Source of the DNA: Nonomuraea zeae
GTDB taxonomy: Bacteria > Actinomycetota > Actinomycetes > Streptosporangiales > Streptosporangiaceae
Assembly (NCBI RefSeq): GCF_005889725.1
Contig: NZ_VCKX01000112.1
Coordinates: forward strand, 1 to 36,248
DNA: 36,248 bases
Reading direction: 5' to 3'
In this document: positions 1-8,179 of the stretch, one piece after another
Numbering within the stretch: position 1 is the first letter of the stretch
Layout: every line of letters starts with the position of its first letter
The notes under the pieces: generated by a model
What the model was told of the DNA's origin: nothing
The model's database searches: none
The model's input: the letters and a program-made list of their open reading frames with translations, nothing else
Translations under genes and position numbers: made by a program

Positions 1-4
1 GGCG

Positions 5-700
5 ATGACCGGGCGGGGGGTGCGGGCCGGCGCGACCCGCGAGCAGATCCTGACGGCCGCCGAGCGGCTGTTCGCCGAGCACGGCGTGTACGCCGTCTCC
101 AACCGCCAGGTCAGCGAGGCCGCGGGCCAGGGCAACAACACCGCGGTCGGCTACCACTTCGGCACCAAGGCCGACCTGGTGCGCGCCATCGCACGCAAGC
201 ACGCCGCGCAGATCGAGCGCGTTCGCGTCCGGATGCTGGCGCGGGCCGAGGGCTCGGCCGACGTGCGGGACTGGGTGGCCTGCCTGGTCCGCCCGGTCAC
301 CGAGCACCTGGCCGCCATGGAGACGCCGAGCTGGTTCGCCCGCTTCGCCGCCCAGGTGATGACCGACCCGGCCATGCGCGACATCCTGATCGACGAAGCG
401 CTCACCTCGCCCGCGCTCGTACGGATCCTGGACGGCCTCAACCGCTGCCTGCCCGACCTGCCGATGCCGGTACGGATCGAACGCAAGGACATGACCAGCC
501 ACCTGATGATGCACGCCTGCGCCGATCGCGAACAGGCGCTGGCCGAGGGCCGGCCGACGCCGCGGGCCACCTGGCACGGCGCCGCGACCGGCCTGATCGA
601 CGCCATCGTCGCGGTGTGGACGGCACCCGTGACTCCGGAGACGGAGCAGCCGGACCTGACCGCAGGCAGACCCATTTCCCGGAAGGACGTAAGCCCATGA
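5..700 (+). CDS. TetR family transcriptional regulator
   Basis: A 231-residue TetR-type repressor. The N-terminal helix-turn-helix is clear at residues about 12-60: the REQILTAAERLFAEHG helix, then a recognition region ending in the family signature GYHFGTKADLVRAI. The rest is the usual helical ligand-binding and dimerisation part. The ATG is only four bases from the window edge, so the true start could lie further upstream. The stop overlaps the start of the following P450 gene (ATGA), so the two are very probably co-transcribed and translationally coupled. The expected role is control of its own P450 operon in response to a small molecule, which is inference from context. The ligand cannot be read from the sequence. 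Confidence 0.9.
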   Translation: MTGRGVRAGATREQILTAAERLFAEHGVYAVSNRQVSEAAGQGNNTAVGYHFGTKADLVRAIARKHAAQIERVRVRMLARAEGSADVRDWVACLVRPVTEHLAAMETPSWFARFAAQVMTDPAMRDILIDEALTSPALVRILDGLNRCLPDLPMPVRIERKDMTSHLMMHACADREQALAEGRPTPRATWHGAATGLIDAIVAVWTAPVTPETEQPDLTAGRPISRKDVSP

Positions 701-1905
701 CCGAGACGCTCGATCCCGCCGCGCTCCCGCAGTTCCCCGGCACCAGGGCGAAGGGCTGCCCGTTCGACCCGCCGCCGGCCCTGCACGCCCTGCAGAAGGA
801 GGGCCCGCTGGCCAGGGTGCGGCTGTGGGACGCCACCACCCCGTGGCTGGTGACCCGTTACGACGAGCAGCGGGCCCTGCTGGCCGACCCCCGCGTCAGC
901 GCCGACGTCACCCGCCCCGGCTACCCGATCCAGGGCCGCTTCAGCGGCGACGTCGTCAGCTTCATCCTGATGGACGATCCCGAGCACCACCGCCTGCGCC
1001 GGATGGTGCAGGCTCCGTTCACCGTCAGGCGGACGGAGGCCATGCGCCCGGCCGTGCAGAAGATCGTGGACGACCTGATCGACGACCTGCTCGCCGGGCC
1101 GAAGCCGGTGGACCTGGTGGAGGCGTTCGCGCTGCCGGTGCCGTCGCTGGTGATCTGCGAGCTGCTCGGCGTCCCGTACGCCGACCACGACTTCTTCCAG
1201 GAGAACAGCAAGATCATCATCAGGCGGGACGCCACTCCGGAGGATCGCGCCGCCGCCGGCGGCCGGCTGGCCGAATACCTGGACCAGCTGGTGGGGGAGA
1301 AGCTCGCCAACCCGGCGGACGACCTGCTGTCCAAGGTGGCCGAGCGGGTCAAGACGGGGGAGCTGACCCGCGAGGGGGCGGCGCGGATGGGCGTGCTGCT
1401 GCTGATCGCCGGGCACGAGACCACCGCCAACATGATCGCCCTGGGCACCCTCGCCCTGCTGCAGAACCCCGGCCAGCTCGCCCTGCTACGCGACACCGAC
1501 GACCCCGCGCTGGTCGCGGGTGCGGTGGAGGAGCTGCTGCGCTACCTCAACATCACCCACAGCGGACGCCGCCGGGTCGCCCTCGCGGACATCGAGATCG
1601 CCGGCCAGGTCATCAAGGCCGGCGAGGGCATCATCATGCCCAACGACATCGCCAACCGTGACCCCGAGACCTTCCCCGACCCCGACGAGCTGGACATCCG
1701 CCGCGACGCCCGCCGCCACGTGGCCTTCGGCTTCGGCGTCCACCAGTGCCTCGGCCAGCCGCTGGCCCGGATGGAGCTGCAGGTCGCCTACAGCACCCTC
1801 TACAAGCGCATCCCCACGCTGCGCCTGGCCACGGAGCTGGAGCGGATCCCGTTCAAGCACGACGGCCAGGTCTACGGCGTCTACGAGCTGCCCGTCACCT
1901 GGTAG
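697..1905 (+). CDS. Cytochrome P450 (bacterial class I)
   Basis: A 402-residue soluble bacterial P450, the normal length. I chose the ATG at 697 because it overlaps the regulator's stop and has GGAAGGA at 681-687 in front. The I-helix oxygen-activation motif AGHETT is at residues 238-243, the K-helix ExxR is in EELLR, and the heme loop FGFGVHQCLG has the thiolate ligand at Cys351. The sequence style resembles the CYP105/CYP107 type of actinomycete xenobiotic or secondary-metabolite oxidases; the family assignment is an impression. No ferredoxin or ferredoxin reductase lies beside it, so it must borrow redox partners. It is coupled to the TetR gene upstream and converges on a broken lipoprotein gene. 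Confidence 0.95.
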   Translation: MTETLDPAALPQFPGTRAKGCPFDPPPALHALQKEGPLARVRLWDATTPWLVTRYDEQRALLADPRVSADVTRPGYPIQGRFSGDVVSFILMDDPEHHRLRRMVQAPFTVRRTEAMRPAVQKIVDDLIDDLLAGPKPVDLVEAFALPVPSLVICELLGVPYADHDFFQENSKIIIRRDATPEDRAAAGGRLAEYLDQLVGEKLANPADDLLSKVAERVKTGELTREGAARMGVLLLIAGHETTANMIALGTLALLQNPGQLALLRDTDDPALVAGAVEELLRYLNITHSGRRRVALADIEIAGQVIKAGEGIIMPNDIANRDPETFPDPDELDIRRDARRHVAFGFGVHQCLGQPLARMELQVAYSTLYKRIPTLRLATELERIPFKHDGQVYGVYELPVTW

Positions 1906-1915
1906 CCGTGGCGGG

Positions 1916-2386
1916 TCAGTGGTCGTGGTCCAGGTGGAGCTTGAGCAGGTCGATGCCGTAGTCGTTGCCGCCTGGCGGGCCGCGTCTAGATCGAAGGTCG
2001 TGGGCAGCTGCTCCTTCAGCCACGCACTGGTCCGGTCCGGCAGCGTGGCGGGCGCGGGGAAGCTGCGGGGCCGGCCCTGGGGGCAGCCGACCTCGGTGAC
2101 GGAGACGTGCCGGTCCCTGATGCCCGCCCTTGACCGGTCCAGTTTCGCACGATAGGTCGCCTCCACGTCGAAGCACAGGAACACCACCGCCGGAGGCGAC
2201 GAAAACCGCGAGGTTCGTGTCCTGCGTGAGGAGGTGGCCGACGTCTTCGGAAATCCACGGGTCGACGCCTTTCAGCGACTCGCCGACCTGGCCGGCCTGC
2301 TCTCGCGCATCCTGGCGGGCCGGGTCGGCGGCGCAGGCGGCGAGCGAGAGCAGGGAGGCCAGGGCGAAGAGTGTCAGTCGGCGCAC
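1916..2386 (-). pseudogene. Small lipoprotein gene with two compensating frameshifts
   Basis: Read from the GTG at 2386 (AGGAGG upstream at about 2399-2404), the product starts RRLTLFALASLLSLAAC, a lipoprotein signal with lipobox LAAC, and continues sensibly to about position 2200 (QDTNLAVFVASG). The coding signal then moves to another frame from about 2195 to 1985 (VVFLCFDVEATYRAKLD... TFDLDAARQA) and returns to the first frame for the end (GNDYGIDLLKLHLDHDH, stop at 1916). The pattern fits one extra base in a G-rich run near 2193 and one missing base near 1972. Either the gene is decaying or the assembly has two indels. The corrected product would be about 156 residues, with no family I recognise. 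An upstream ATG at 2413 is possible but would put six extra basic residues before the signal. Confidence 0.55.
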
Positions 2387-2471
2387 ATATCCCTTAGACC
2401 TCCTGCGGGACATGTCCGTTCGCGGCGGAGGTGCGACGTCGCGAATCTGTGATCACGCCGGCCGGGCGGTG

Positions 2472-3677
2472 TCACCCCGGCAGGAGCGGCAGGCGGCGCA
2501 CTCCTGTCAACGACGGCGTGGAGTTGAGCTGCACCGGGTCGTCCGGGTCGGTACGCAGGGTGCCGAACCGGTCGAGCAGGATGTCCAGCGCGACCCGCCC
2601 CTCCAGCCGGGCCAGCGGCGCGCCCAGGCAGAAGTGGATGCCGCGGCCGAAGCCCAGGTGCGGGTTGGGGTCGCGGTGGGGGTCGAAGACGTCGGGGTGG
2701 GCGAACTGGCGCGGATCCCGGTTCGCGGCCGCCAGCCAGATCATGACCATCTTGTCGGCCGGGATCGTCACCCCGCCGAGCTCGGCCTCCCGGGTGGTGG
2801 CGCGGCCCAGGACGGCGAACGGGGTCAGGAAGCGGATGGACTCCTCGATGACGGCCGGGATCGAGGAGCGGTCGGCGCGTACCGCGTCCTGCTGCTCGGG
2901 GAAGGCGTCCAGGCACAGCACCGTGTTGCCGAGCAGCATCGTCGTGGTGATGTGCCCCGCGAGCAGGAGCAGGATCGCGAAGTTGACCACCTGCTCGTCC
3001 GGCAGGCGCTCGCCGTCCACCTCGGCCTCCACCAGCCTGGTGAGCAGGTCGGCGCGCGGCTGTCGCCGGCGTTCGGCGGCGTGGCCGGCGAGGTAGGCGG
3101 ACATCTCCTTCCACGGTTTCATCGTGGCCTCGAGCTCCGCGATGCGCTCCTCGGCGGACCGGTTGAGCGAGACCTCCGCGTCACGCTGGAACAGCGCGTC
3201 GGCCCACCGCTTGAACAGGGCGCGATCGCTGCTGGGCACCCCGAGCAGCTCGGCGATGACGATGACCGGCAGCGGGTAGGCCAGATCGCTCACGAGCTCG
3301 AACCGGCCGCGCTCGCGCGCCGCGTCGATCAGCTCGTTGGTGAGCTCGGCGATCCTCGGCTCGAGATCCGCCACGACCTTGCGGGTGAAGGCGCTGCTGA
3401 CCAGCTTGCGCAGCTTGCCGTGCTCCGGCGGGTCGATCTGCGTGATGAAGCCCTGCAGCGAGAAGTCGTCCCCGCTGGGCATCATCTCCTTGGGGACCAC
3501 GCGCATGGTGTCGGAGGAGTACGTCGCGGGGTCGCCGAGGACCTCGTGCAGCTCCGGGTAACCGTAGACGTTCCACAGCCCGCTGGCGGCGTCGAACTCG
3601 ACCGGGGGGCCCGATCGGGGCCCGTGCAGCCAGAAGTGCTGTTTGGGGATGTCGTACCGCTCGACGATGTCTGACAT
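2472..3677 (-). CDS. Cytochrome P450 with atypical I-helix motif
   Basis: A 401-residue bacterial P450. The ATG at 3677 is preceded by AAGGAGAGGCG, a strong ribosome binding site, so longer readings are not needed. The K-helix ExxR (EESIR) and heme loop FGRGIHFCLG with Cys350 as thiolate ligand are intact. The I-helix reads AGHITTT at residues 240-246: the usual acidic residue before the conserved Thr is Ile243. In P450cam numbering this is the Asp251 position that helps deliver protons to bound oxygen. The gene is 38 bases downstream of a GbsR/MarR-type regulator on the same strand, probably one operon. No redox partner is adjacent. It converges with the other P450 module across the broken lipoprotein gene. 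Confidence 0.95.
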   Translation of the reverse strand: MSDIVERYDIPKQHFWLHGPRSGPPVEFDAASGLWNVYGYPELHEVLGDPATYSSDTMRVVPKEMMPSGDDFSLQGFITQIDPPEHGKLRKLVSSAFTRKVVADLEPRIAELTNELIDAARERGRFELVSDLAYPLPVIVIAELLGVPSSDRALFKRWADALFQRDAEVSLNRSAEERIAELEATMKPWKEMSAYLAGHAAERRRQPRADLLTRLVEAEVDGERLPDEQVVNFAILLLLAGHITTTMLLGNTVLCLDAFPEQQDAVRADRSSIPAVIEESIRFLTPFAVLGRATTREAELGGVTIPADKMVMIWLAAANRDPRQFAHPDVFDPHRDPNPHLGFGRGIHFCLGAPLARLEGRVALDILLDRFGTLRTDPDDPVQLNSTPSLTGVRRLPLLPG

Positions 3678-3715
3678 CGCCTCTCCTTGGTTGAAGATCC
3701 CTCTGCTGATGTACG

Positions 3716-4186
3716 TCAGGACGTCTTCTCGCGGTACTCCTTCCAGCGCTCGAACATCTCGTCCGAGTCCTGCAGGATGAAGGCGAAGAACTCCCGGGTG
3801 TCCTCCAGCCGGCTGCGCTGGCCGGGCCGGTCGTCGCCGAGGATCGACAGCCCGAAGTCGAGCGTGTCGAGGCTCTGCTTGAGTATGGCGAACTGGACCC
3901 GCATGATCTGGGCCCACCCGCCGGCGACCACCCGGTAGCGGTGCTCCCGCGTGGAGGAGGGGACGCGTTCGGCCATCCCGCTCAGCTCCAGCTGCCTGGC
4001 GACCGTGCTGACCGCGGTCTTGCTCACGCCCAGCTCCGTCGCCAGCTCGGTGAGGGACTGGTCGGGCGGGTCGCAGACCATGAGCCACGCGTACAGGCGG
4101 CCCATCGTGCGCGTCCCGCCCAGACGCTCCATGATCAGCCCCATGCGATCGACGAACTCGATCTCCGGAAGGTTCACTTGCGCCAA
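3716..4186 (-). CDS. GbsR/MarR-type transcriptional regulator
   Basis: A 156-residue winged-helix regulator. The core GTRTMGRLYAWLMVCDPP followed by SLTELATELGVSKTAVSTVARQL is the pattern of the GbsR branch of MarR-like repressors; the recognition helix lies at about residues 52-66. The C-terminal third is helical and probably dimerises. The frame opens with TTG at 4186; a GTG at 4177 or an internal ATG are alternatives, and no strong ribosome binding site settles it. A perfect 12-bp palindrome sits 18 bases upstream of the start and is a natural autoregulatory operator. The gene heads an operon with the P450 at 2472-3677 and probably controls it; the inducer is unknown. Confidence 0.85.
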   Translation of the reverse strand: MAQVNLPEIEFVDRMGLIMERLGGTRTMGRLYAWLMVCDPPDQSLTELATELGVSKTAVSTVARQLELSGMAERVPSSTREHRYRVVAGGWAQIMRVQFAILKQSLDTLDFGLSILGDDRPGQRSRLEDTREFFAFILQDSDEMFERWKEYREKTS

Positions 4187-4203
4187 CTTCGCATTAAGAC
4201 GTC

Positions 4204-4215
4204 AAGTACGTACTT
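4204..4215. promoter_or_regulatory. 12-bp perfect palindrome, candidate operator of the GbsR/MarR gene
   Basis: AAGTACGTACTT is its own reverse complement. A further GTAC-containing half-element lies at 4220-4229. The palindrome falls between weak minus-strand promoter-like hexamers (TTCGTA and CTTAAT, 17-base spacer), so a bound repressor would block that promoter. The promoter reading is speculative; the palindrome is seen directly. Confidence 0.5.
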
Positions 4216-4293
4216 TACGAAGTGTACGTCCCGTTCCCGGCGTGTGTGAAGGCCGGCTGCCACAGGGCCCGGGCGGGGAGACGTCCGGCCGTG

Positions 4294-4455
4294 CTAGACG
4301 CCGCCCACGGGGCCGCCGTTGTAGGTGCCGTACCGGCAGCTCAGACCGGTCGGGCTGGCCGGGTCCAGGACGACCACGCCGAGCCCGGCGATGCAGTCCA
4401 GGAGCCTGACCGCGCATGTTGTCCAAAACGCGCCGGCCGTAGCGTGGTGCAACAT
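4294..4455 (-). CDS. Possible small ORF or gene remnant, unknown function
   Basis: The 328-base gap before the erythromycin-esterase gene holds no clear gene. The one frame that looks protein-like is this 53-residue minus-strand reading from the ATG at 4455. It contains a hydrophobic stretch between two cysteines (CIAGLGVVVLDPASPTGLSC) and a Gly-rich end (YNGGPVGGV). There is no convincing ribosome binding site and the frame stays open upstream without an obvious protein start, so it may be the tail of a decayed secreted protein or chance. I do not recognise the family. Confidence 0.2.
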   Translation of the reverse strand: MLHHATAGAFWTTCAVRLLDCIAGLGVVVLDPASPTGLSCRYGTYNGGPVGGV

Positions 4456-4543
4456 TTGACCGCCGAGCGGCCGCCGCCCATCCCGCCAGGCGCTCGGCCG
4501 CGCCCTGAAGTGGTAGGACAGAGATCGACGCGGGAGGAGCGCT

Positions 4544-5815
4544 GTGGCGGCAGGGGAAGTCGGGGAGTGGCTCGCCGGGCGGGCGGTGGCGCTGAGCGGC
4601 CTGACGCCGGGCACGCCCACCGGCGACCTGGAGCCGCTGGCGGAGGTGCTGGCCGGGGTCCGGGTGGCGGGGCTGGGCGAGTCCACCCACGGCACCAGGG
4701 AGTTCTTCCTGCTCAAGCACCGCTTGCTGGAGTTCCTCGTCGGCCGGCTCGGCTTCACCACCCTGGCGATGGAGGCCAGCGCCTCGGCGGCGCGGGTGCT
4801 GAACGACTACGTCTCCCACGGCACGGGGCAGGCCGCGGCGGCGCTGGCCGGACTGGGCTTCTGGACCTGGCACACCGCCGAGATGCTGGCGGTCGTCGAG
4901 TGGCTGCGCGAGCACAACCGGACGGCGCCGGAGCCGGGCAAGGTGCGGTTCGCGGGCATCGACCCGCAGCACGCCGCCGGCTCGCTGCGCGAGGTGCGCG
5001 CCTTCCTCCAGGAGGCGGCGCCGGGCCGCGCCGCGGAGCTCACCGGCCCGCTCGCCCCGCTCGACGGCTTCCGCCTGGGCCTCGACCGGCCGGTGGCGGG
5101 CGGCCTCGACGCGGCCCGCCGCCTGGAGGACTTCCTGGCCGGTGACGAGCCGGCCGGCCGGTACGCCGCCGAGCGCGTGGACCAGGCCCGCTGGCACGCC
5201 CGGATCCTGCGGCAGAGCGCCGATCTGGCCGGAAGGCCGTACCAGCACCACGACCCCGAGCGGACCATCTCCGCCGCGCGAGACGCCTACCTCGCCGACA
5301 ACGTGGACCTCCTCCTGCGGGATCCCGAGGCGAAGGTCGCCGTGTGGGCGCACAACGGCCACGTGGCGAAGAGCCGCGCCGCCATCCCGCCGCAGGCCGG
5401 GCAGCGCGCGGGCGTCATCCCCATGGGGCAGCACCTGGCCCGCCGGCACGGGGCCGCCTACTACGCGCTCGGCCTGCTGTTCGGGCAGGGCGAGTTCCGG
5501 GCCCGCCGCAAGCGCTTCGGCCGGATCAGCATCCGCAGGCCGCCGGCCAGGCACCGGGTGCCCGCCGCCACCACCCCGGCGGCGATCGAGACGCACCTGG
5601 CCGCCGCCCGGGCCGGCGACCACGTGGTGGACCTGCGCGGCGGCCCGCGCTCCGAGGCCGTGCGCGAGTGGCTCGGCAGCCGCCACCACATGCGGAGCTA
5701 CGGCGCGGTGGCGGGCGCCTTCACCTACAAGCTCGCCTTCATGACCACGGTCCTCGCCGAGGAGTACGACGGTCTCGCCTTCGTGGCCCGCGGCACCTGC
5801 TCCACCCCGCTCTAG
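4544..5815 (+). CDS. Erythromycin esterase family protein
   Basis: A 423-residue member of the erythromycin esterase (Ere) family, whose characterised members hydrolyse the macrolactone ester of 14-membered macrolides. The GTG at 4544 is preceded by GGAGGAG at 4532-4538. Family landmarks are present: GLGESTHG with Glu46 and His49, Glu77 in LAMEAS, and VWAHNGHV with His270 and His273, matching the Glu/His active-site set described for EreB. Length fits the family. There is no signal peptide, so it is cytoplasmic. No macrolide cluster or resistance partner lies nearby; many environmental members have unknown substrates, so resistance is only a possibility. Its stop overlaps by four bases the end of the convergent isomerase gene. 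Confidence 0.88.
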   Translation: MAAGEVGEWLAGRAVALSGLTPGTPTGDLEPLAEVLAGVRVAGLGESTHGTREFFLLKHRLLEFLVGRLGFTTLAMEASASAARVLNDYVSHGTGQAAAALAGLGFWTWHTAEMLAVVEWLREHNRTAPEPGKVRFAGIDPQHAAGSLREVRAFLQEAAPGRAAELTGPLAPLDGFRLGLDRPVAGGLDAARRLEDFLAGDEPAGRYAAERVDQARWHARILRQSADLAGRPYQHHDPERTISAARDAYLADNVDLLLRDPEAKVAVWAHNGHVAKSRAAIPPQAGQRAGVIPMGQHLARRHGAAYYALGLLFGQGEFRARRKRFGRISIRRPPARHRVPAATTPAAIETHLAAARAGDHVVDLRGGPRSEAVREWLGSRHHMRSYGAVAGAFTYKLAFMTTVLAEEYDGLAFVARGTCSTPL

Positions 5816-7251
5816 TCAGCCGAAGGCTCCGGCTGGACGTGCGTCAGCTCGATCCCGAGGAGGTCGGCCGTCGCCCGCAGGTCGGCCGCGCGCCGGCCGG
5901 TGCCGAGCGCCCAGTGGTGCGAGATGCCGCTGGCGCTCCAGGCGTCGGTCCACTCTCCCGGGTCGCAGCCGAAGTCCACCCTGGACGTGGTGTTGCCGAT
6001 CTGCAGCAGCGGCCCCTCCACGACCTCGCCCTCCGAGACGACGAACCCGTAGCCGCCGTCCCTGGCCTGCCGCAGCCCGAACGCGGTCACGGGACCGGGC
6101 TTCACGTCGAACTCGACCGACACGCCCCAGCCGCGCTTGCCGTGGTAGACGCCGAGCCCGCGCAGGAGGGGCTTGCGGGCGCTGATGGCCAGGTGGGCCG
6201 GGCCGTCGTGGCCCATCTCGACGTGGCCGCGGTGGAAGTCGAGCGCCTGCAACTCGGTGAAGGAGCCGCCCGCGCCGAGGCGGTCCATGATGAGCATGGC
6301 CAGGCTGGTGCGCAGCTCGTACTCGCCGGCGGCCGGGATGCCCCGGGCGGTCAGCAGCGACGCGCCGAGGATCATGCCCGCGCCCAGCCGCTCGTGGATC
6401 TCGCCGTCCAGCCCCCGGTGGTAGTACGCCAGGCTGTCCAGCTCGAACTCCTCGGCCAGCCGGTCCAGCCCGACCGACACGCGGGCCGCCCAGGCCAGGT
6501 CCTCCTCGTTCACCGAGTCGGCCAGCTCGAACACCTCGCGGGCCAGCGCGATCCGGTCGCCGGTCTCGGCGTCGGTGACCTTCTCCACGCGCACCCGCAG
6601 GTCGTCGAACTCCAGCACCTCGACGTGCCCGCCGAAGTTCGCCGACACCAGCGTGAGGTCGGTGGCCACGTCCAGCATGCCCGGATACAGGTGGCCCATC
6701 AGCCCGTGCCGGCCCCGGCGCAGCGCGGCGCGCACGCCCGCCGCCCGCACCCACCGGCCGATCTTCGCCCACGCCCGCTCGTCCTCCAGATAGCCCGACA
6801 CCGAGCGGAACGGGATGCCGAGCCGCGTGAACGCGTTGGCCATCTCGGGCAGCGGGCAGGCGCCGCAGTAGGCCAGCCACTGGCCGGTGTCGAAGGTGGC
6901 GTGGTCCATCGACTCGGTCGGCTGCAGGTTGATCAGCAGCACCGGCGCGCCGCTGCGCTGCGCGATCGGCACGAGCATGGTGGCGGTCATGTACGTCGTG
7001 AGGAACCCGACGATGAGGTCGCAGCCCGCGGCACGCAGCTTCTCGGCCGCGACCGCGCCCTCCTGGGCGTCGGAGATGAACCCGACGTCCACGATCTCCG
7101 CGTCCAGGTCCCGCATCCGCTCCGAGACGCGCTCGGCCGAGCGCTGGAGCTGGGGGAGCAGGTCGGGGAACTGCGGCCAGTAGGCCCCCAGCCCCCCGGC
7201 CACCAGCCCCACCTTGACACGAGGCGGTGTGCTGCGAGTGAACGTGCTCAT
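5812..7251 (-). CDS. L-arabinose/L-fucose isomerase-like protein
   Basis: A 479-residue sugar isomerase-like protein. Start ATG at 7251 with GGAAGGAAG just upstream. The N-terminal half has the alternating fold opening of the family (VKVGLVAGGLGAYWPQFP, then AAGCDLIVGFLTTYMTATM). The C-terminal half carries the expected metal-site region: GEYELRTS and LDFHRGHVEMGHDGPAHL supply Glu and His ligands, and GISHHWALG near the end matches the C-terminal His loop of AraA-type enzymes. Members interconvert aldoses and ketoses with a divalent metal; this divergent branch has no assigned sugar that I know of. It is the last gene of a minus-strand run after PhoD and F5/8 proteins, 16 bases behind the latter. 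No kinase or aldolase follows, so the pathway must continue elsewhere. Confidence 0.85.
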   Translation of the reverse strand: MSTFTRSTPPRVKVGLVAGGLGAYWPQFPDLLPQLQRSAERVSERMRDLDAEIVDVGFISDAQEGAVAAEKLRAAGCDLIVGFLTTYMTATMLVPIAQRSGAPVLLINLQPTESMDHATFDTGQWLAYCGACPLPEMANAFTRLGIPFRSVSGYLEDERAWAKIGRWVRAAGVRAALRRGRHGLMGHLYPGMLDVATDLTLVSANFGGHVEVLEFDDLRVRVEKVTDAETGDRIALAREVFELADSVNEEDLAWAARVSVGLDRLAEEFELDSLAYYHRGLDGEIHERLGAGMILGASLLTARGIPAAGEYELRTSLAMLIMDRLGAGGSFTELQALDFHRGHVEMGHDGPAHLAISARKPLLRGLGVYHGKRGWGVSVEFDVKPGPVTAFGLRQARDGGYGFVVSEGEVVEGPLLQIGNTTSRVDFGCDPGEWTDAWSASGISHHWALGTGRRAADLRATADLLGIELTHVQPEPSAD

Positions 7252-7267
7252 CCGGGTCTTCCTTCCA

Positions 7268-8167
7268 TCAGCGAACTTCGACCTCGATGATGCGGGTGTA
7301 GTCGTTCGCACCGTTCGAGGCCAGGGCGACGATGCGGACCGCGTCCGCGCTCACGGGCGCGAAGTCGGAGCGCACGCTGCCCGCGGTGTTCCCGCGTACC
7401 TGCGCGACCGTCTGCCACTGGCCGCCGACCTGCGCCTGGACGTCCCAGTCGCGCAGCCCGACCGACGCGGCGGGATAGCGCTCGGTGTCCAGCGTGTACA
7501 GGTCCACCCGCGAGATCTGCCGGGCCGAGCCGAGCGCGACGGCCACGGTGTCCGGCCAGGTCCGGCTCGTCGCGTCGTTCCAGCCGTTGCCGCCGGCCCA
7601 GCCGTTGGACGAGCGGTCGCCGTCGACGATGCTGCAGGCCGGGTAGTTGGCGTTGACGTGCTGGGACGAGGCGGTGACCGGACGGCGCAGCGCGAGGTTG
7701 CCGCCGTTGTCGAGCCGGTCCACGGGGACGACCTCGACCGGCACGGACAGCGTCTTGGACGGGGTGCGCAGGCGCAGGCCGTACTCGCCTTCGGCGGTGC
7801 CCGGCGGGACGGCGACCAGCAGCTTCGCGCCCAGCTCGTAGCCGGGCGGCAGGTAGCTGGTCAGCATGGAGCGGGAGGCGGTCAGCGGCGGGTCGAGCTC
7901 CACCTGCATGGTGGCGTAGAGAGGCTTCTTCGCGTCGCTGCGCAGGCCGATCTCGATCTTGGCGGGGCAGGCGGGGTCCACGCCGAGCGGGGCGAGCAGC
8001 CGGTCGGCGCCCGCGATCGGGGTGAGCGTGCCCGTGCCCTTGGACGTGCCCGGCTTGACCTTGACGGACACCGACGACGGGGGAGCCGGCTCGGGGTCCC
8101 AGGCCGCGGCGGTGGTGGTGAGCACGGTGGCGGCGGCGAGTGCGAGCGCTGTGGTGAGGTGACGCAT
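7268..8167 (-). CDS. Secreted F5/8-type C (discoidin) domain protein
   Basis: A 299-residue exported protein. ATG at 8167, preceded by AGGAAGGAAC. A Sec signal peptide covers about residues 1-22 (RHLTTALALAAATVLTTTAAA). Residues about 30-145 look like an all-beta region of the NEW3 or Ig-like type. Residues about 155-299 are a discoidin/F5/8-type C domain: NLALRRPVTASSQHVN, DGDRSSNGW, then the WPDTVAVALGSARQISRVDLYTL strand and the C-terminal VRIVALASNGANDYTRIIEVEV. Such domains bind sugars on cell surfaces or polysaccharides (family 32-type carbohydrate modules). No catalytic domain is visible, so it probably presents or captures glycan outside the cell. It starts 12 bases after the PhoD gene ends and is surely co-transcribed with it. 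Confidence 0.88.
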   Translation of the reverse strand: MRHLTTALALAAATVLTTTAAAWDPEPAPPSSVSVKVKPGTSKGTGTLTPIAGADRLLAPLGVDPACPAKIEIGLRSDAKKPLYATMQVELDPPLTASRSMLTSYLPPGYELGAKLLVAVPPGTAEGEYGLRLRTPSKTLSVPVEVVPVDRLDNGGNLALRRPVTASSQHVNANYPACSIVDGDRSSNGWAGGNGWNDATSRTWPDTVAVALGSARQISRVDLYTLDTERYPAASVGLRDWDVQAQVGGQWQTVAQVRGNTAGSVRSDFAPVSADAVRIVALASNGANDYTRIIEVEVR

Positions 8168-8179
8168 GATCGTTCCTTC

